Source of the DNA: an uncultured Eubacterium sp.
Lineage (GTDB): Bacteria; Bacillota; Clostridia; Lachnospirales; Lachnospiraceae
DNA length: 17,870 nt
Assembly (NCBI GenBank): GCA_902475415.1
Contig: CABRZK010000013.1
Location: 1 to 17,870 of the forward strand
Direction: 5' to 3'
Under the pieces are notes generated by a model that worked only from the letters and a program-made list of their open reading frames with translations, searched no databases and was not told the DNA's origin. Shown in pieces: positions 1 to 8,096 of the stretch; position 1 is the first letter of the stretch; the number at the start of each line of letters is the position of its first letter. The position numbers and the translations under genes are program-made.

Positions 1-11
1 CACAACAGGAA

Positions 12-980
12 ATGGAATCATTTCGCCACTTATTTGGTGACGTTCGTTTGTTGAGCGCTCAGGATCTTGGAATGAAGAAGGAAAGCGACGGGATGAAATG
101 GGAAATTGAGACAACCTGCCATTGTAGTTCCTGCCTGGATCGGAAAAATCCTGAGGATGAGTGTATAGCCAGACAAATATTTCAGGATAAAGGACAGAAA
201 ACAAAATTCGAGTATATGGATGATGAATTATATGAAATCATCATGAAATATGTAGAAGTGGATGAAACCCCGTACATTTTGGAGCTGATGCGTCATGTCA
301 ACACAGATATGGTACCTGGAAAGGCAAAACATCAGAATGGAAACGCCAATATGACGGAGTTTTATGACATGCTGTATACGGATGCACTCTCACAGGCCTA
401 CAACAGACGATATTTTGAAGATCGGATTCGGAAAAAAGTAGTTACTGCAGGTATTGCAATGATTGATCTGGATGATTTCAAAATCAGTAATGATCTGTAT
501 GGACATGAGATTGGAGATAAATTGCTCCGGGCAGTTGTTGCGACCATAAAGAATGTAATAAGGACAACAGATTTCCTTATTCGTTACGGGGGAGATGAAT
601 TTTTACTGGTTATCCCGAATATTTCTCAGAAAATGTTTGAACAGAAATTAAATGAGATTCTGTATCATATTCGCCTGGTACAGATTCTGGAAAGTAAAAA
701 TCTGTATCTGTCTGTCAGCATTGGCGCAGTTATGGCTGAAAATCAGTGTGTGGAAGAGGTAATGCCAAAAGCAGATAAGCTGATGTATGATGCCAAACAG
801 ACCAAGAATACAATTGTAACAGAATGGGGCAGACTGGGCGAGAAGGAAGAACTGCAACAGTTGTCTGGAAAACATCAGCGACAGTGTATTTTGATTGTGG
901 ATGATTCGGAAATGAATCGTGCCATTTTGTATGAGATGCTGAAAAGTGATTTTGATATACTGGAAGCAGAAAGTGGCTAA
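12..980 (+). CDS. Diguanylate cyclase fragment with truncated receiver domain
   Basis: This is the first piece of the broken c-di-GMP gene. Residues 1-115 are an unrecognised N-terminal region holding a Cys cluster (CHCSSCL, then a further Cys after about ten residues) that could bind a metal or sense redox state; that is inference. Residues 120-280 are a GGDEF domain, with the active site GGDEF at residues 193-197 and an RxxD product-inhibition site (RTTD) exactly five residues before it. The enzyme part therefore looks complete and may still be active as a separate product. From about residue 293 a receiver domain starts (ILIVDDSEMNR, with the acidic metal-binding pair), but it is cut by TAA after ILEAESG. 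The protein probably starts upstream of the window, because the frame stays open before the ATG and no clear ribosome site can be placed. Confidence 0.75.
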   Translation: MESFRHLFGDVRLLSAQDLGMKKESDGMKWEIETTCHCSSCLDRKNPEDECIARQIFQDKGQKTKFEYMDDELYEIIMKYVEVDETPYILELMRHVNTDMVPGKAKHQNGNANMTEFYDMLYTDALSQAYNRRYFEDRIRKKVVTAGIAMIDLDDFKISNDLYGHEIGDKLLRAVVATIKNVIRTTDFLIRYGGDEFLLVIPNISQKMFEQKLNEILYHIRLVQILESKNLYLSVSIGAVMAENQCVEEVMPKADKLMYDAKQTKNTIVTEWGRLGEKEELQQLSGKHQRQCILIVDDSEMNRAILYEMLKSDFDILEAESG

Positions 981-992
981 AAATGCATTCGA

Positions 993-1568
993 ATGCTGGA
1001 AGAATATGGACGGGATATTTCATTAGTGTTGCTTGATATTGTTATGTCTGGAATGAACGGCTTTGATGTACTGGAACAGATGAACCGAAGAAAATGGATA
1101 GAGTCGATTCCTGTAATCATGATTTCCAGTGAACATTCGGATTTTTATATACGAAATGCATATGATATGGGAGTGTCTGACTATATCAGCCGACCGTTTG
1201 ATGTGAAGGTTGTACAGCGTCGTGTAAATAACACGATCAAATTGTATGCAAAGCAGCGCCGTCTGACGACCATTCTGACGGAACAGGTAAAATCAAAGGA
1301 AGAAAGCCGTAAGATTATGGTGGCGATTCTGAGCCAGATTGTTGAGTTCCGTAATGGAGAAAGTGGTCTGCATGTGACGCATGTCAATGGACTGGTCAAG
1401 ATGTTGATCGAGCGGCTGCGCCAGATTACAGATCAGTACAATATTTCCTGGGTAAAGCAGGACCTGATCGTTATGGCATCATCCCTGCATGATATTGGCA
1501 AAATTGGAATTGATGATAAAATTTTAAATAAAAAAGGAAAGCTTACCAAAGAAGAGTTTGAATTATGA
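993..1568 (+). CDS. Receiver C-terminal half plus HD-GYP N-terminal half (fragment)
   Basis: This is the second piece of the broken gene, in the same frame as the first. It carries the receiver phosphoacceptor Asp in LVLLDIVMSGMNG, the Ser-switch region VIMISSE, and SDYISRPF, where the usual Lys-Pro is Arg-Pro. From about residue 105 it enters an HD-GYP domain: HVTHVNGLV and then SLHDIGKIGI, which holds the HD metal ligands. It ends at KLTKEEFEL because of the frameshift. No Shine-Dalgarno sequence stands before the ATG at 993, so separate translation is doubtful. The stop overlaps the ATG of the next piece (ATGA), which could allow some coupled restart, but the break falls inside a domain. 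Confidence 0.6.
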   Translation: MLEEYGRDISLVLLDIVMSGMNGFDVLEQMNRRKWIESIPVIMISSEHSDFYIRNAYDMGVSDYISRPFDVKVVQRRVNNTIKLYAKQRRLTTILTEQVKSKEESRKIMVAILSQIVEFRNGESGLHVTHVNGLVKMLIERLRQITDQYNISWVKQDLIVMASSLHDIGKIGIDDKILNKKGKLTKEEFEL

Positions 1569-1930
1569 AAACACATACGCTGATCGGAGCATCCATTCTG
1601 GAAAATCTGGAAGAATATCAGCAGGAACCACTGGTGCAGACTGCCTATGAAATCTGCCGCTGGCATCATGAGAGATATGATGGAAACGGATATCCGGATG
1701 GATTGGTTGGAGAAGAGATTCCGATTTCTGCACAGGTTGTTTCTCTGGCGGATGTGTATGATGCACTGGTAAGCAAACGTGTATACAAGGCAAGTTATAC
1801 ATATGAAAAGACACTGGAAATGATCCTTGCCGGCGAATGCGGCGTATTTAACCCAATTTTATTGCAGTGTCTGAAAGATATCCAGGCAGAAATTCCTGAT
1901 AAAGTTTATCGGGGGGGGGTAAAAATCTGA
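1565..1930 (+). CDS. HD-GYP phosphodiesterase C-terminal fragment
   Basis: This is the third piece of the broken gene, shifted by -1 relative to the second. It begins inside the HD-GYP domain (MKTHTLIGASIL) and holds the second His motif HHERYDGNGYPDGL, with the GYP signature, and LADVYDALVSKRVYK, all typical of c-di-GMP phosphodiesterases. The HD pair lies on the previous fragment, so this piece alone cannot form the metal centre. The reading frame ends KVYRGGVKI right after a run of nine Gs. One extra G would extend it to a stop about 14 codons further on. The domain core is complete before the run, so the true end is uncertain by only a few residues. Confidence 0.6.
   Translation: MKTHTLIGASILENLEEYQQEPLVQTAYEICRWHHERYDGNGYPDGLVGEEIPISAQVVSLADVYDALVSKRVYKASYTYEKTLEMILAGECGVFNPILLQCLKDIQAEIPDKVYRGGVKI
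1911..1919 (+). repeat. Run of nine G near the 3' end of the broken gene
   Basis: Nine consecutive Gs follow TTTATC. This is conspicuous in a moderate-to-low-GC sequence, and tracts this long are prone to slippage in replication and sequencing. Its length sets where the HD-GYP fragment ends: stop at 1930 with nine Gs, or a longer tail with ten. Confidence 0.9.
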
Positions 1931-2111
1931 TTATCAAAGATATCGGATTGATGCTGCATTGATTTGTAGTCTGAGTTATGATAGCAAATGAAAGCTGCAG
2001 GCTGCAATTTTATCGAAACAATCAAGTTATTGTATATGAAACAATCATTTCAGAACTCTTCGTTTAGAAGATTCCAGAAGTATATTCGAATTTACCGGGA
2101 GGACACGGATT
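1931..2111 (+). other. Possible decayed coding remnant before the histidine kinase
   Basis: This interval has no intact gene but reads as protein-like peptide in successive frames. In the kinase frame, about 1922-1984 reads YRIDAALICSLSYDSK. A second frame at 1979-2080 reads MIANESC and then QFYRNNQVIVYETIISELF. A third frame, up to the kinase start, reads RRFQKYIRIYREDTDF. Joining these with small indels would give a continuous sensory-type segment leading into the kinase. This is inference from amino-acid texture only; no domain is recognised. No terminator or clear promoter is visible here. Confidence 0.35.
2097..2103 (+). promoter_or_regulatory. Ribosome binding site fixing a TTG start
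   Basis: GGGAGGA lies eight bases before TTG at 2112. No ATG in this frame is as well placed; the next, at residue 8, has no ribosome site. The site therefore supports the TTG start for the hybrid kinase. Confidence 0.65.
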
Positions 2112-3830
2112 TTGATCACAGGAATCGTAGGCATGCTGACTGTGCTGGGAGAGCATTTCTGGCTGGTAGTCATTGCGTGTATAGAAGCAGCTGCAGCGTT
2201 ATTGCTCTTTGGCATTGCCATTGGAAGAAAAACAAAACAGAAAGATTATCGGGAAATATCATCTATGTCCGGTGTGGAGCGTGAGTTCCTGAACGTATAC
2301 AGTGAATGGAAAGATGAAGCCTGTGTGATGGTGCGCAGAGAAGATCTGTTTCCTGTTTATGCAACGGCTGGCTTTTCGAAGATGACAGGAGTGGACCTGA
2401 AAATGCTGCAGGAAGATATCTATAACATAGGTCAGAACATGGCAGATTCAGAAGATCGAAAACGAATCTGGAAGAGCTATCAGGAATGGAATGGACAGAA
2501 TACTCTGGCAACAACAGTCAGATGGAATAACGACAAATGGATGGCACTGACAGTGCGACGCAGCGAGAAAGGCATGTATGATGTCTTCTCTGTATATGAG
2601 ACAACATATTTACATAATAAATTGCAGGACTATGAAAACAGACTGGAGGCTTCGGAAGAAGCAAGCCAGTCTAAAACCAGTTTCTTATATCGGATGTCCC
2701 ATGAGATTCGTACACCTATGAACGGTATTATGGGTATGATACATCTGGCAAAGGAAAAGATGGACCAGCAGGCTGCATCCATGCAGTATTTAAATAAGAC
2801 AGAGGAACTGGCGGAACATCTGCTGGCTTTGATCAATGACATTCTGGATATGTCCCGTATTGAAGCCGGAAAAGTTGAATTGGAAAATAAACCGTTTAGT
2901 CTCAGAAAAATGAGACAGCGTTTGTATGATATGTTTGCCAAAAATCTGGAGGCAAGAAATATTTCTTATGAAGTTGCATTTGAGGATGTGACAGTAGACT
3001 ATGTGCTGGGAGATGAACTGCGTCTGGATCAGATCATTATTAATTTCCTGTCCAATGCTGTGAAGTTTACAGCAGAAGGTGAGATTAAAGTCACATTCCG
3101 GCAAATGATGCTTCATGATGGAATGGTAGATATGATGATCAGTGTGCGTGATACCGGTATCGGCATGGATCCGGATTATATTCAGCGTATTTTCCGTCCG
3201 TTTGAGCAGGAGCATTCTGATACGGTGAAACAATATGGTGGAACCGGCCTTGGTATGGCAATCACAGATCAGCTTGTAAAATTAATGGGTGGCGACATTG
3301 TCATTCACACTGCGTTAGGGAAAGGCTCTGATTTCTCTGTATTTTTGCAGTTCCCGATTGCAGGAGAAACGGAAATAACAGAAGAGGAGAAGCCGGCAGA
3401 AATCTGGAATGAGACCGCAGACAGTGAGTCAGTATTTTTTGGAAGAAAGATTCTGGTTGCGGAAGACAATGAAATCAATGCGCTGGTAGCAGAAGAAATA
3501 CTGGGCAGCATGGGCGCCCGGGTGGAAATCGCGGAAAATGGTCAGATTGCCGTGGAACGTTTTAAAGAGTGCGGGAAAGACTATTATGATCTGATCCTGA
3601 TGGATATCCAGATGCCGGTTATGGATGGCCGTACGGCAACACGGAAGATCCGGGAACTTGATCGGGAGGATGCAAAGACAATTCCAATCTTCGGATTGTC
3701 TGCAGATGCATTTGTGGAAGACGAAAGAAAATCCATTGCATGCGGTATGAATGGTCATTATGCAAAACCAATTGATTTTGATGCACTACAGAACAATATC
3801 AGTGCTTTTTTGCAAAAGAAACAGGTGTAA
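2112..3830 (+). CDS. Membrane hybrid histidine kinase with C-terminal receiver
   Basis: This is a two-component sensor that autophosphorylates on His and passes phosphate to its own receiver. Residues 10-38 form one hydrophobic membrane segment, and residues 50-165 are a PAS-sized region with no confident match. The phosphoacceptor His is H197 in RMSHEIRTPMNG. The ATPase part shows the N box (DQIIINFLSNAVKFT), G1 (DTGIGMD), F box (FRPFEQE) and G2 (YGGTGLGM). The receiver spans about 447-568, with acceptor Asp at residue 498 in LMDIQMPVMDG and the conserved Lys in YAKPID. No output domain follows, so a separate His-phosphotransfer protein or regulator is expected elsewhere. The extracellular part is very short for a sensor, which fits loss of an N-terminal region upstream. 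It ends three bases before the large surface-protein gene. Confidence 0.9.
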   Translation: MITGIVGMLTVLGEHFWLVVIACIEAAAALLLFGIAIGRKTKQKDYREISSMSGVEREFLNVYSEWKDEACVMVRREDLFPVYATAGFSKMTGVDLKMLQEDIYNIGQNMADSEDRKRIWKSYQEWNGQNTLATTVRWNNDKWMALTVRRSEKGMYDVFSVYETTYLHNKLQDYENRLEASEEASQSKTSFLYRMSHEIRTPMNGIMGMIHLAKEKMDQQAASMQYLNKTEELAEHLLALINDILDMSRIEAGKVELENKPFSLRKMRQRLYDMFAKNLEARNISYEVAFEDVTVDYVLGDELRLDQIIINFLSNAVKFTAEGEIKVTFRQMMLHDGMVDMMISVRDTGIGMDPDYIQRIFRPFEQEHSDTVKQYGGTGLGMAITDQLVKLMGGDIVIHTALGKGSDFSVFLQFPIAGETEITEEEKPAEIWNETADSESVFFGRKILVAEDNEINALVAEEILGSMGARVEIAENGQIAVERFKECGKDYYDLILMDIQMPVMDGRTATRKIRELDREDAKTIPIFGLSADAFVEDERKSIACGMNGHYAKPIDFDALQNNISAFLQKKQV

Positions 3831-3833
3831 CAG

Positions 3834-6800
3834 ATGAAAAACAGGAAAAAGAAGGCCGGAGTGGCAACGATTGCAGTATCCGTGATTACCGCGGGCGCAG
3901 TAACGGTTGCAGTTGCCTATCAGAACGGGCTGAATTTTGAACCGAAGGATTCCAAGCGTAAATTACAGAATAATCAGGTTGTTTTTTCAAATGATCAGGA
4001 TCAGGTGGAGCATACCAGGGAAAACAGCGGTGATAACAGTGAATTATGGGAGAAGAATCAGGACGAACAGCAGAATAACAGTCAGGATAATGGTGGCAGA
4101 TCAGATTATCTGTTTCAACAGACACAGCAGACAGCACGTACCAGCGCAATCACTGTTGGTGTGACGGACAATACGGCTGGTAATACAGAACAATACAGTG
4201 GCACTGCTCCGGCAGGAAATGGTAATACATCTGGAAATTCCTATAATCTGACAAATGACAGAACGAATGCAGATCTGATTATCAACGGAACCGGAATTGG
4301 ACAGGATGGAGCAGAGCCCGGAGGAACGGATGCCACAGGTGATGGAGAAAATAATAATCAGAACGGTTCCGGAGGGGAAGAGGATAATAATTCAGGAACA
4401 AATACAGATCCGACACCATCTCCGTCTCCTGCACCGGATAATGGTAACAATAATTCTGGCACGAGGAGACCGTCTGCGTCAGCAAAAGATCCGGAGATTA
4501 AGAAAGAATGGTCAAATGGTGACGATATTCCGGACAAGCCGTTTCCGGATAAAGGACTTTCAAATATTGATACGGATGAAGATGGCGACAGCAGAAATGT
4601 TATTATCATGCCAAAATGGGGATATCAGGAGACCGGATTATACAAAGGTCAGACGATAGATCAGACCATGATTTACAATTCACTGGATACCTATGTCTGG
4701 GAAAATGATGGATCTGCCCGTTATATCTGGGGAGAAGAGGCCCTGAATCAATATGTTCGCATCGATGCAGTTTCTTTTGACGGTGGAAAAAGCTGGCACA
4801 GCAACTTCCCGGTAGAGATTCCAACGAAGGTGGAGAATGATACCATGATCATTCGGACATCTTATCGTCTGTCAAAAGATAAACAATGGGTGCAGCGTAA
4901 CGTGGAGTATGCTTTAAAAGCAAACCGTCTGTATGTTTTGTCAAAAGAAATTGAAGAGGAAAATACAGTTATTGATACGGATACGATTTTAAATTATGAT
5001 CAGAATCCGGATGTGGGTTCACTCGTTAATTTATTCAATCTGCAAAACCGATATCTTGGACAGGATGTGCTGACTGAACTTTTCCCGGGATGGATGGAGG
5101 ATGGGACGCTGGTTCCATGGCTTTACAAAGCGACAGAAGGACGTCATATTCTGGAACCGACACAGAATGTTCCGTTAAATGAAAATTATACCGTTCAGCT
5201 GAAAGGTTACTGGTTGACGGATGAATATGAAGTGAATCCGGTTACCGGGGAAAATTATGGATATCTGCAGACCTTGACAAATTTTGCGGATAAGGCAGTG
5301 ATTCGTATGAAAGATGGAAGCTTCTTTGACCGGATCCGATACGATGAAGTGGTCGTCCCAAAATATGTGCAGGCTGTAGAGATAGATCCTTCCGCCAATC
5401 TTGAGGTGGATTTTCTGAAAATCCCGGATACTGTGCTGTATCTGGCAGACAGTGGTACCGGACTGCATGTCAACAAAGGATATCTGGTGGACGAGGATAA
5501 TCCAAATTATCAGTCGACAGAGGATGGTGTTCTGCTGAATAAGGCGGGAATGGAAATGCTTGGTATTCCGTACGAGCTGGAATCACTTACAATTCCGGAG
5601 ACGATTACAAAGGCAGCTCTGCCATCGGATAATCAGATTTCAGAAATAGAGCTTCTGGCAGAATCCGAAAAAGGGTTACCAGAGCTTAATTATAAAAATC
5701 TGAAAAATTGCAAGCTGATCGTAGCAGAATCTTTTATGGAGGATTATCTGCAGCATAACAACTCACTGATCCGTCAGGGAACGGGAGTGTGCGTGGCATC
5801 TGCAGACAGTCCGGACATTACCTATACAATGAAAAACGGGGTAATACTCAGCAATACAGGATCTGTGCGCAGAATAGTTTCAAATGATAATGTATCCGTT
5901 GCGATGCCGAATGAGGCAAAGAATATAGAAGAAAATGCTTTTTCTAAGGGTGCGGGCATTCAGACACTGATTATGCCGAAAAATGGAAATATTCTGCACC
6001 TGAAAGCTGGAAGTCTGAAAGGCAGTGATATTGCAGAAATCTGGTGCTATTCACAGAGACAGTATGATGCTGTGCAAAAAGAACTGAAACGTTCCGGAGC
6101 GTCATCCGATGTTTCGGTAGAATTGTTGCAGATGTCCCAGGAGGGATATAGTTATAAAGTATCAGCTGATGCAGTTACATTGTTGGACGCACCGGACGAT
6201 ATCACAGAATTTGATGGTACCGTAACTGCAGAAGACGGCACAGCCCTTACGGTGACAACGCTTGCGGAGCATGTTTTTGCAGACTGCAAAAATCTGGAAT
6301 GGGTGACATTGTCGGAAAGCGTTACGAGAATCGGATATCAGGCGTTTGAAAATTGTGAAAGTCTGCAGGGGGTTCTGATTAATACAACGGAAACGATTAC
6401 CATTGGAAATGGTGCGTTTGACGGATGTAACTGTCTTCGTTTTGTTGCGTCTAATGCAGTGGAAGGCATCATGGAAGAAAATTATGCCCCGGAGATTACA
6501 GACCGCTATATACGCGACGGTAGTTTTTACTATTTTTATATTCCGAGCAATGCGACGGGATATTTCGGTGGATGCACTTATTTTGTAGAAACGGCCGGAA
6601 TCACAGGTTATGAACTGGGTACACCATGGATTGCGCTTCGTTCCGGCGGCAGTTTGCCTGATCAGGTTACATTGCCGGATAGCACGATGGAGATATTCAG
6701 CTATGCCATGGCTGATACGAAAAATGAATCGGAAAGTTATTCCGTGAACTGGGCAGAACTGCCATGGTTGCGATGGATTGATTCCGGCGCATTCCGTGGT

Positions 6801-8096
6801 TCTGATCTGGGTGGAGCCATTGAACTGGGAGAAGATATGTTTCTGTATGAGCATGCATTTGACAATTGCCATGCTATAACAGAACTGACGGTTCCGGGGG
6901 ATAATATTTACATAGGACAGGGGGTACTGCAGAATTGCAGCAGCCTGAGAACGGTAACATTTGGTAATTCGCAGAATAACAGGTCTAATTTTGTCGGTCT
7001 GTTCAGCGGATGCGATCAACTGACTGATATTTATTTCACATCAGCGGATGCGCAGGAAATATTAGCTTACAATAATATAAAATTTCAGTTCAATTTTGAC
7101 TGGACAGAGGAAGAAGAACTAGAACACCTGCGTGTTCATGTCCCGGAAGGTGCGGAGGCAGATTATGTAAAAGTCTGGCGTTATGCATGTGCCGGATATT
7201 CGGGCACGTCGTATCAGTCAGCATATCAGGTTATGTGGGAAGACATCCGGATGGAGCATATGAACTGGGATACCTGGGAATTCCCGTCAGATGAAGAAGT
7301 AAACCGATATGTAGAGGAAGCGTTGTTGCAGGCAGAGAATCATGTACGGACATTGCTGGGAGCACCACTTGTTTCGGAACCGACAGAGTTGTACCAATAT
7401 ACGGTAGATTTCAATGGAATTATCACGCTGACAGAAGTGCCTTCTTACAGTACGGAGATATCTCTGGATGGAGATTCGATTGATCTGCCGGCAGGCTGGT
7501 ATCTGGACAATATCGGCGCAAGAGCTTTTTCAAGAGCCAAAAATCTGCAGAAAGTAAACATTCCATACAGTTTGATGGCAATGTACAGTCATGCACTGGA
7601 AGGTGTAGAAAGTGATGAGGTAACGCTGGTATTTGAAGGCGCATTTCCACCGGATTTATTGAGAACGCAGGAAGATATAGAAAATGGTGTGCCATTCTCC
7701 TTTGGTATTGAGGATAGCCGGGTACATATTGAGGTGCCGGAATTCTGTGAAGAGTGGTATATTGACGCATGGAAATATATTTTCGCAGGATATGATAATG
7801 GGCAGGATATGTGGGATGCTATTACGGAAGAACTGACAGATGAAAATGGTGTGGAGCCATCTGGCGATGAGGTGCGGGCTGAAATGGACCGACGCCTTGT
7901 AGTGTCAGAAAATCGTCTGCGAGGTATGATGGGAATAGAATTGCTGGATGATGATCTGCCGGATGCATTTTCTGTAACAGCGGACGCTGATGGAGAAAGA
8001 AGCGAAGACATGAAGACGGAGTCTGATCATGAGATTCAGTCAGAAATACAGAACACGGATGAAATAATCCTGAAAGAGGAGGATACACAGGAATGA
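3834..8096 (+). CDS. Very large exported BspA-type leucine-rich-repeat protein
   Basis: The 1420-residue product starts with a basic, hydrophobic export signal (MKNRKKKAGVATIAVSVITA, residues 1-29). A long linker rich in Asn, Gly, Asp, Gln and Thr follows to about residue 235, with a Pro-Ser stretch (PTPSPSPAPD). Residues 245-560 look like a beta-rich domain I cannot name. BspA-type (LRR_5) repeats follow in patches near 688-720, 805-870, 985-1060 and 1215-1260, recognisable by AFxxCxxLxxVxLPxxVxxIGxxAF-like spacing, for example IGYQAFENCESLQGV. Two related 75-80 residue modules lie in the C-terminal third. The end is acidic, with no LPxTG or membrane anchor, so the protein is either released or tethered by an uncleaved N-terminal segment. 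The start lies three bases after the kinase stop, and the stop overlaps the MoxR start by four bases. Binding function is unknown. Confidence 0.85.
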   Translation: MKNRKKKAGVATIAVSVITAGAVTVAVAYQNGLNFEPKDSKRKLQNNQVVFSNDQDQVEHTRENSGDNSELWEKNQDEQQNNSQDNGGRSDYLFQQTQQTARTSAITVGVTDNTAGNTEQYSGTAPAGNGNTSGNSYNLTNDRTNADLIINGTGIGQDGAEPGGTDATGDGENNNQNGSGGEEDNNSGTNTDPTPSPSPAPDNGNNNSGTRRPSASAKDPEIKKEWSNGDDIPDKPFPDKGLSNIDTDEDGDSRNVIIMPKWGYQETGLYKGQTIDQTMIYNSLDTYVWENDGSARYIWGEEALNQYVRIDAVSFDGGKSWHSNFPVEIPTKVENDTMIIRTSYRLSKDKQWVQRNVEYALKANRLYVLSKEIEEENTVIDTDTILNYDQNPDVGSLVNLFNLQNRYLGQDVLTELFPGWMEDGTLVPWLYKATEGRHILEPTQNVPLNENYTVQLKGYWLTDEYEVNPVTGENYGYLQTLTNFADKAVIRMKDGSFFDRIRYDEVVVPKYVQAVEIDPSANLEVDFLKIPDTVLYLADSGTGLHVNKGYLVDEDNPNYQSTEDGVLLNKAGMEMLGIPYELESLTIPETITKAALPSDNQISEIELLAESEKGLPELNYKNLKNCKLIVAESFMEDYLQHNNSLIRQGTGVCVASADSPDITYTMKNGVILSNTGSVRRIVSNDNVSVAMPNEAKNIEENAFSKGAGIQTLIMPKNGNILHLKAGSLKGSDIAEIWCYSQRQYDAVQKELKRSGASSDVSVELLQMSQEGYSYKVSADAVTLLDAPDDITEFDGTVTAEDGTALTVTTLAEHVFADCKNLEWVTLSESVTRIGYQAFENCESLQGVLINTTETITIGNGAFDGCNCLRFVASNAVEGIMEENYAPEITDRYIRDGSFYYFYIPSNATGYFGGCTYFVETAGITGYELGTPWIALRSGGSLPDQVTLPDSTMEIFSYAMADTKNESESYSVNWAELPWLRWIDSGAFRGSDLGGAIELGEDMFLYEHAFDNCHAITELTVPGDNIYIGQGVLQNCSSLRTVTFGNSQNNRSNFVGLFSGCDQLTDIYFTSADAQEILAYNNIKFQFNFDWTEEEELEHLRVHVPEGAEADYVKVWRYACAGYSGTSYQSAYQVMWEDIRMEHMNWDTWEFPSDEEVNRYVEEALLQAENHVRTLLGAPLVSEPTELYQYTVDFNGIITLTEVPSYSTEISLDGDSIDLPAGWYLDNIGARAFSRAKNLQKVNIPYSLMAMYSHALEGVESDEVTLVFEGAFPPDLLRTQEDIENGVPFSFGIEDSRVHIEVPEFCEEWYIDAWKYIFAGYDNGQDMWDAITEELTDENGVEPSGDEVRAEMDRRLVVSENRLRGMMGIELLDDDLPDAFSVTADADGERSEDMKTESDHEIQSEIQNTDEIILKEEDTQE
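7131..7370 (+). repeat. C-terminal module, copy 1, of the leucine-rich-repeat protein
   Basis: This encodes residues 1100-1179. It reads RVHVPEGAEADYVKVWRYA, then CAGYSG, MWEDI, a PSDEEV segment and ENHVRTLLGAPL. It aligns with the second copy at 7719-7943 through VPE, Y..xW.Y..AGY, MW..I, PS..EV and EN..R..(L/M)G. The copies are separated by a leucine-rich-repeat patch. Confidence 0.75.
7719..7943 (+). repeat. C-terminal module, copy 2, of the leucine-rich-repeat protein
   Basis: This encodes residues 1296-1370. It reads RVHIEVPEFCEEWYIDAWKY, then IFAGYDNG, MWDAI, a PSGDEV segment and ENRLRGMMGIEL. It shares the same order of landmarks and almost the same length as copy 1, so it is probably a diverged internal duplication. 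Confidence 0.75.

Larger units (their letters stand above)
1..1930 (+). pseudogene. Broken GGDEF-receiver-HD-GYP c-di-GMP signalling gene
   Basis: Three consecutive ORFs together encode one protein: a Cys-containing N-terminal region, a GGDEF diguanylate cyclase, a receiver domain and an HD-GYP phosphodiesterase. The first two ORFs are in the same frame, separated only by TAA at 978-980 inside the receiver domain. The codons after the stop still read as receiver sequence. The second break is a one-base loss near 1563: the frame reads EEFEL-stop, while adding one A gives EEFEIMKTH, the normal HD-GYP continuation. The 5' end lies outside the window, because the frame is open upstream of the ATG at 12 (codons QQE). 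An intact version would make c-di-GMP from GTP and also hydrolyse it under receiver control. Two independent lesions suggest decay, but sequencing or assembly error cannot be excluded from one sequence. Confidence 0.8.

Noticed and set aside
1525..1570. Programmed -1 frameshift inside the HD-GYP gene
   Set aside because: The A6 run at TAAAAAAGG is not in the right codon phase for a slippery heptamer. The conserved KGKLTKEEFE lies after it in the old frame, so the shift occurs later, where no slippery sequence exists.
6162..7019. Minus-strand ORF of 285 codons
   Set aside because: It lies opposite the leucine-rich-repeat gene, whose frame is continuous and domain-rich. The antisense product has no recognisable domain and no ribosome site.
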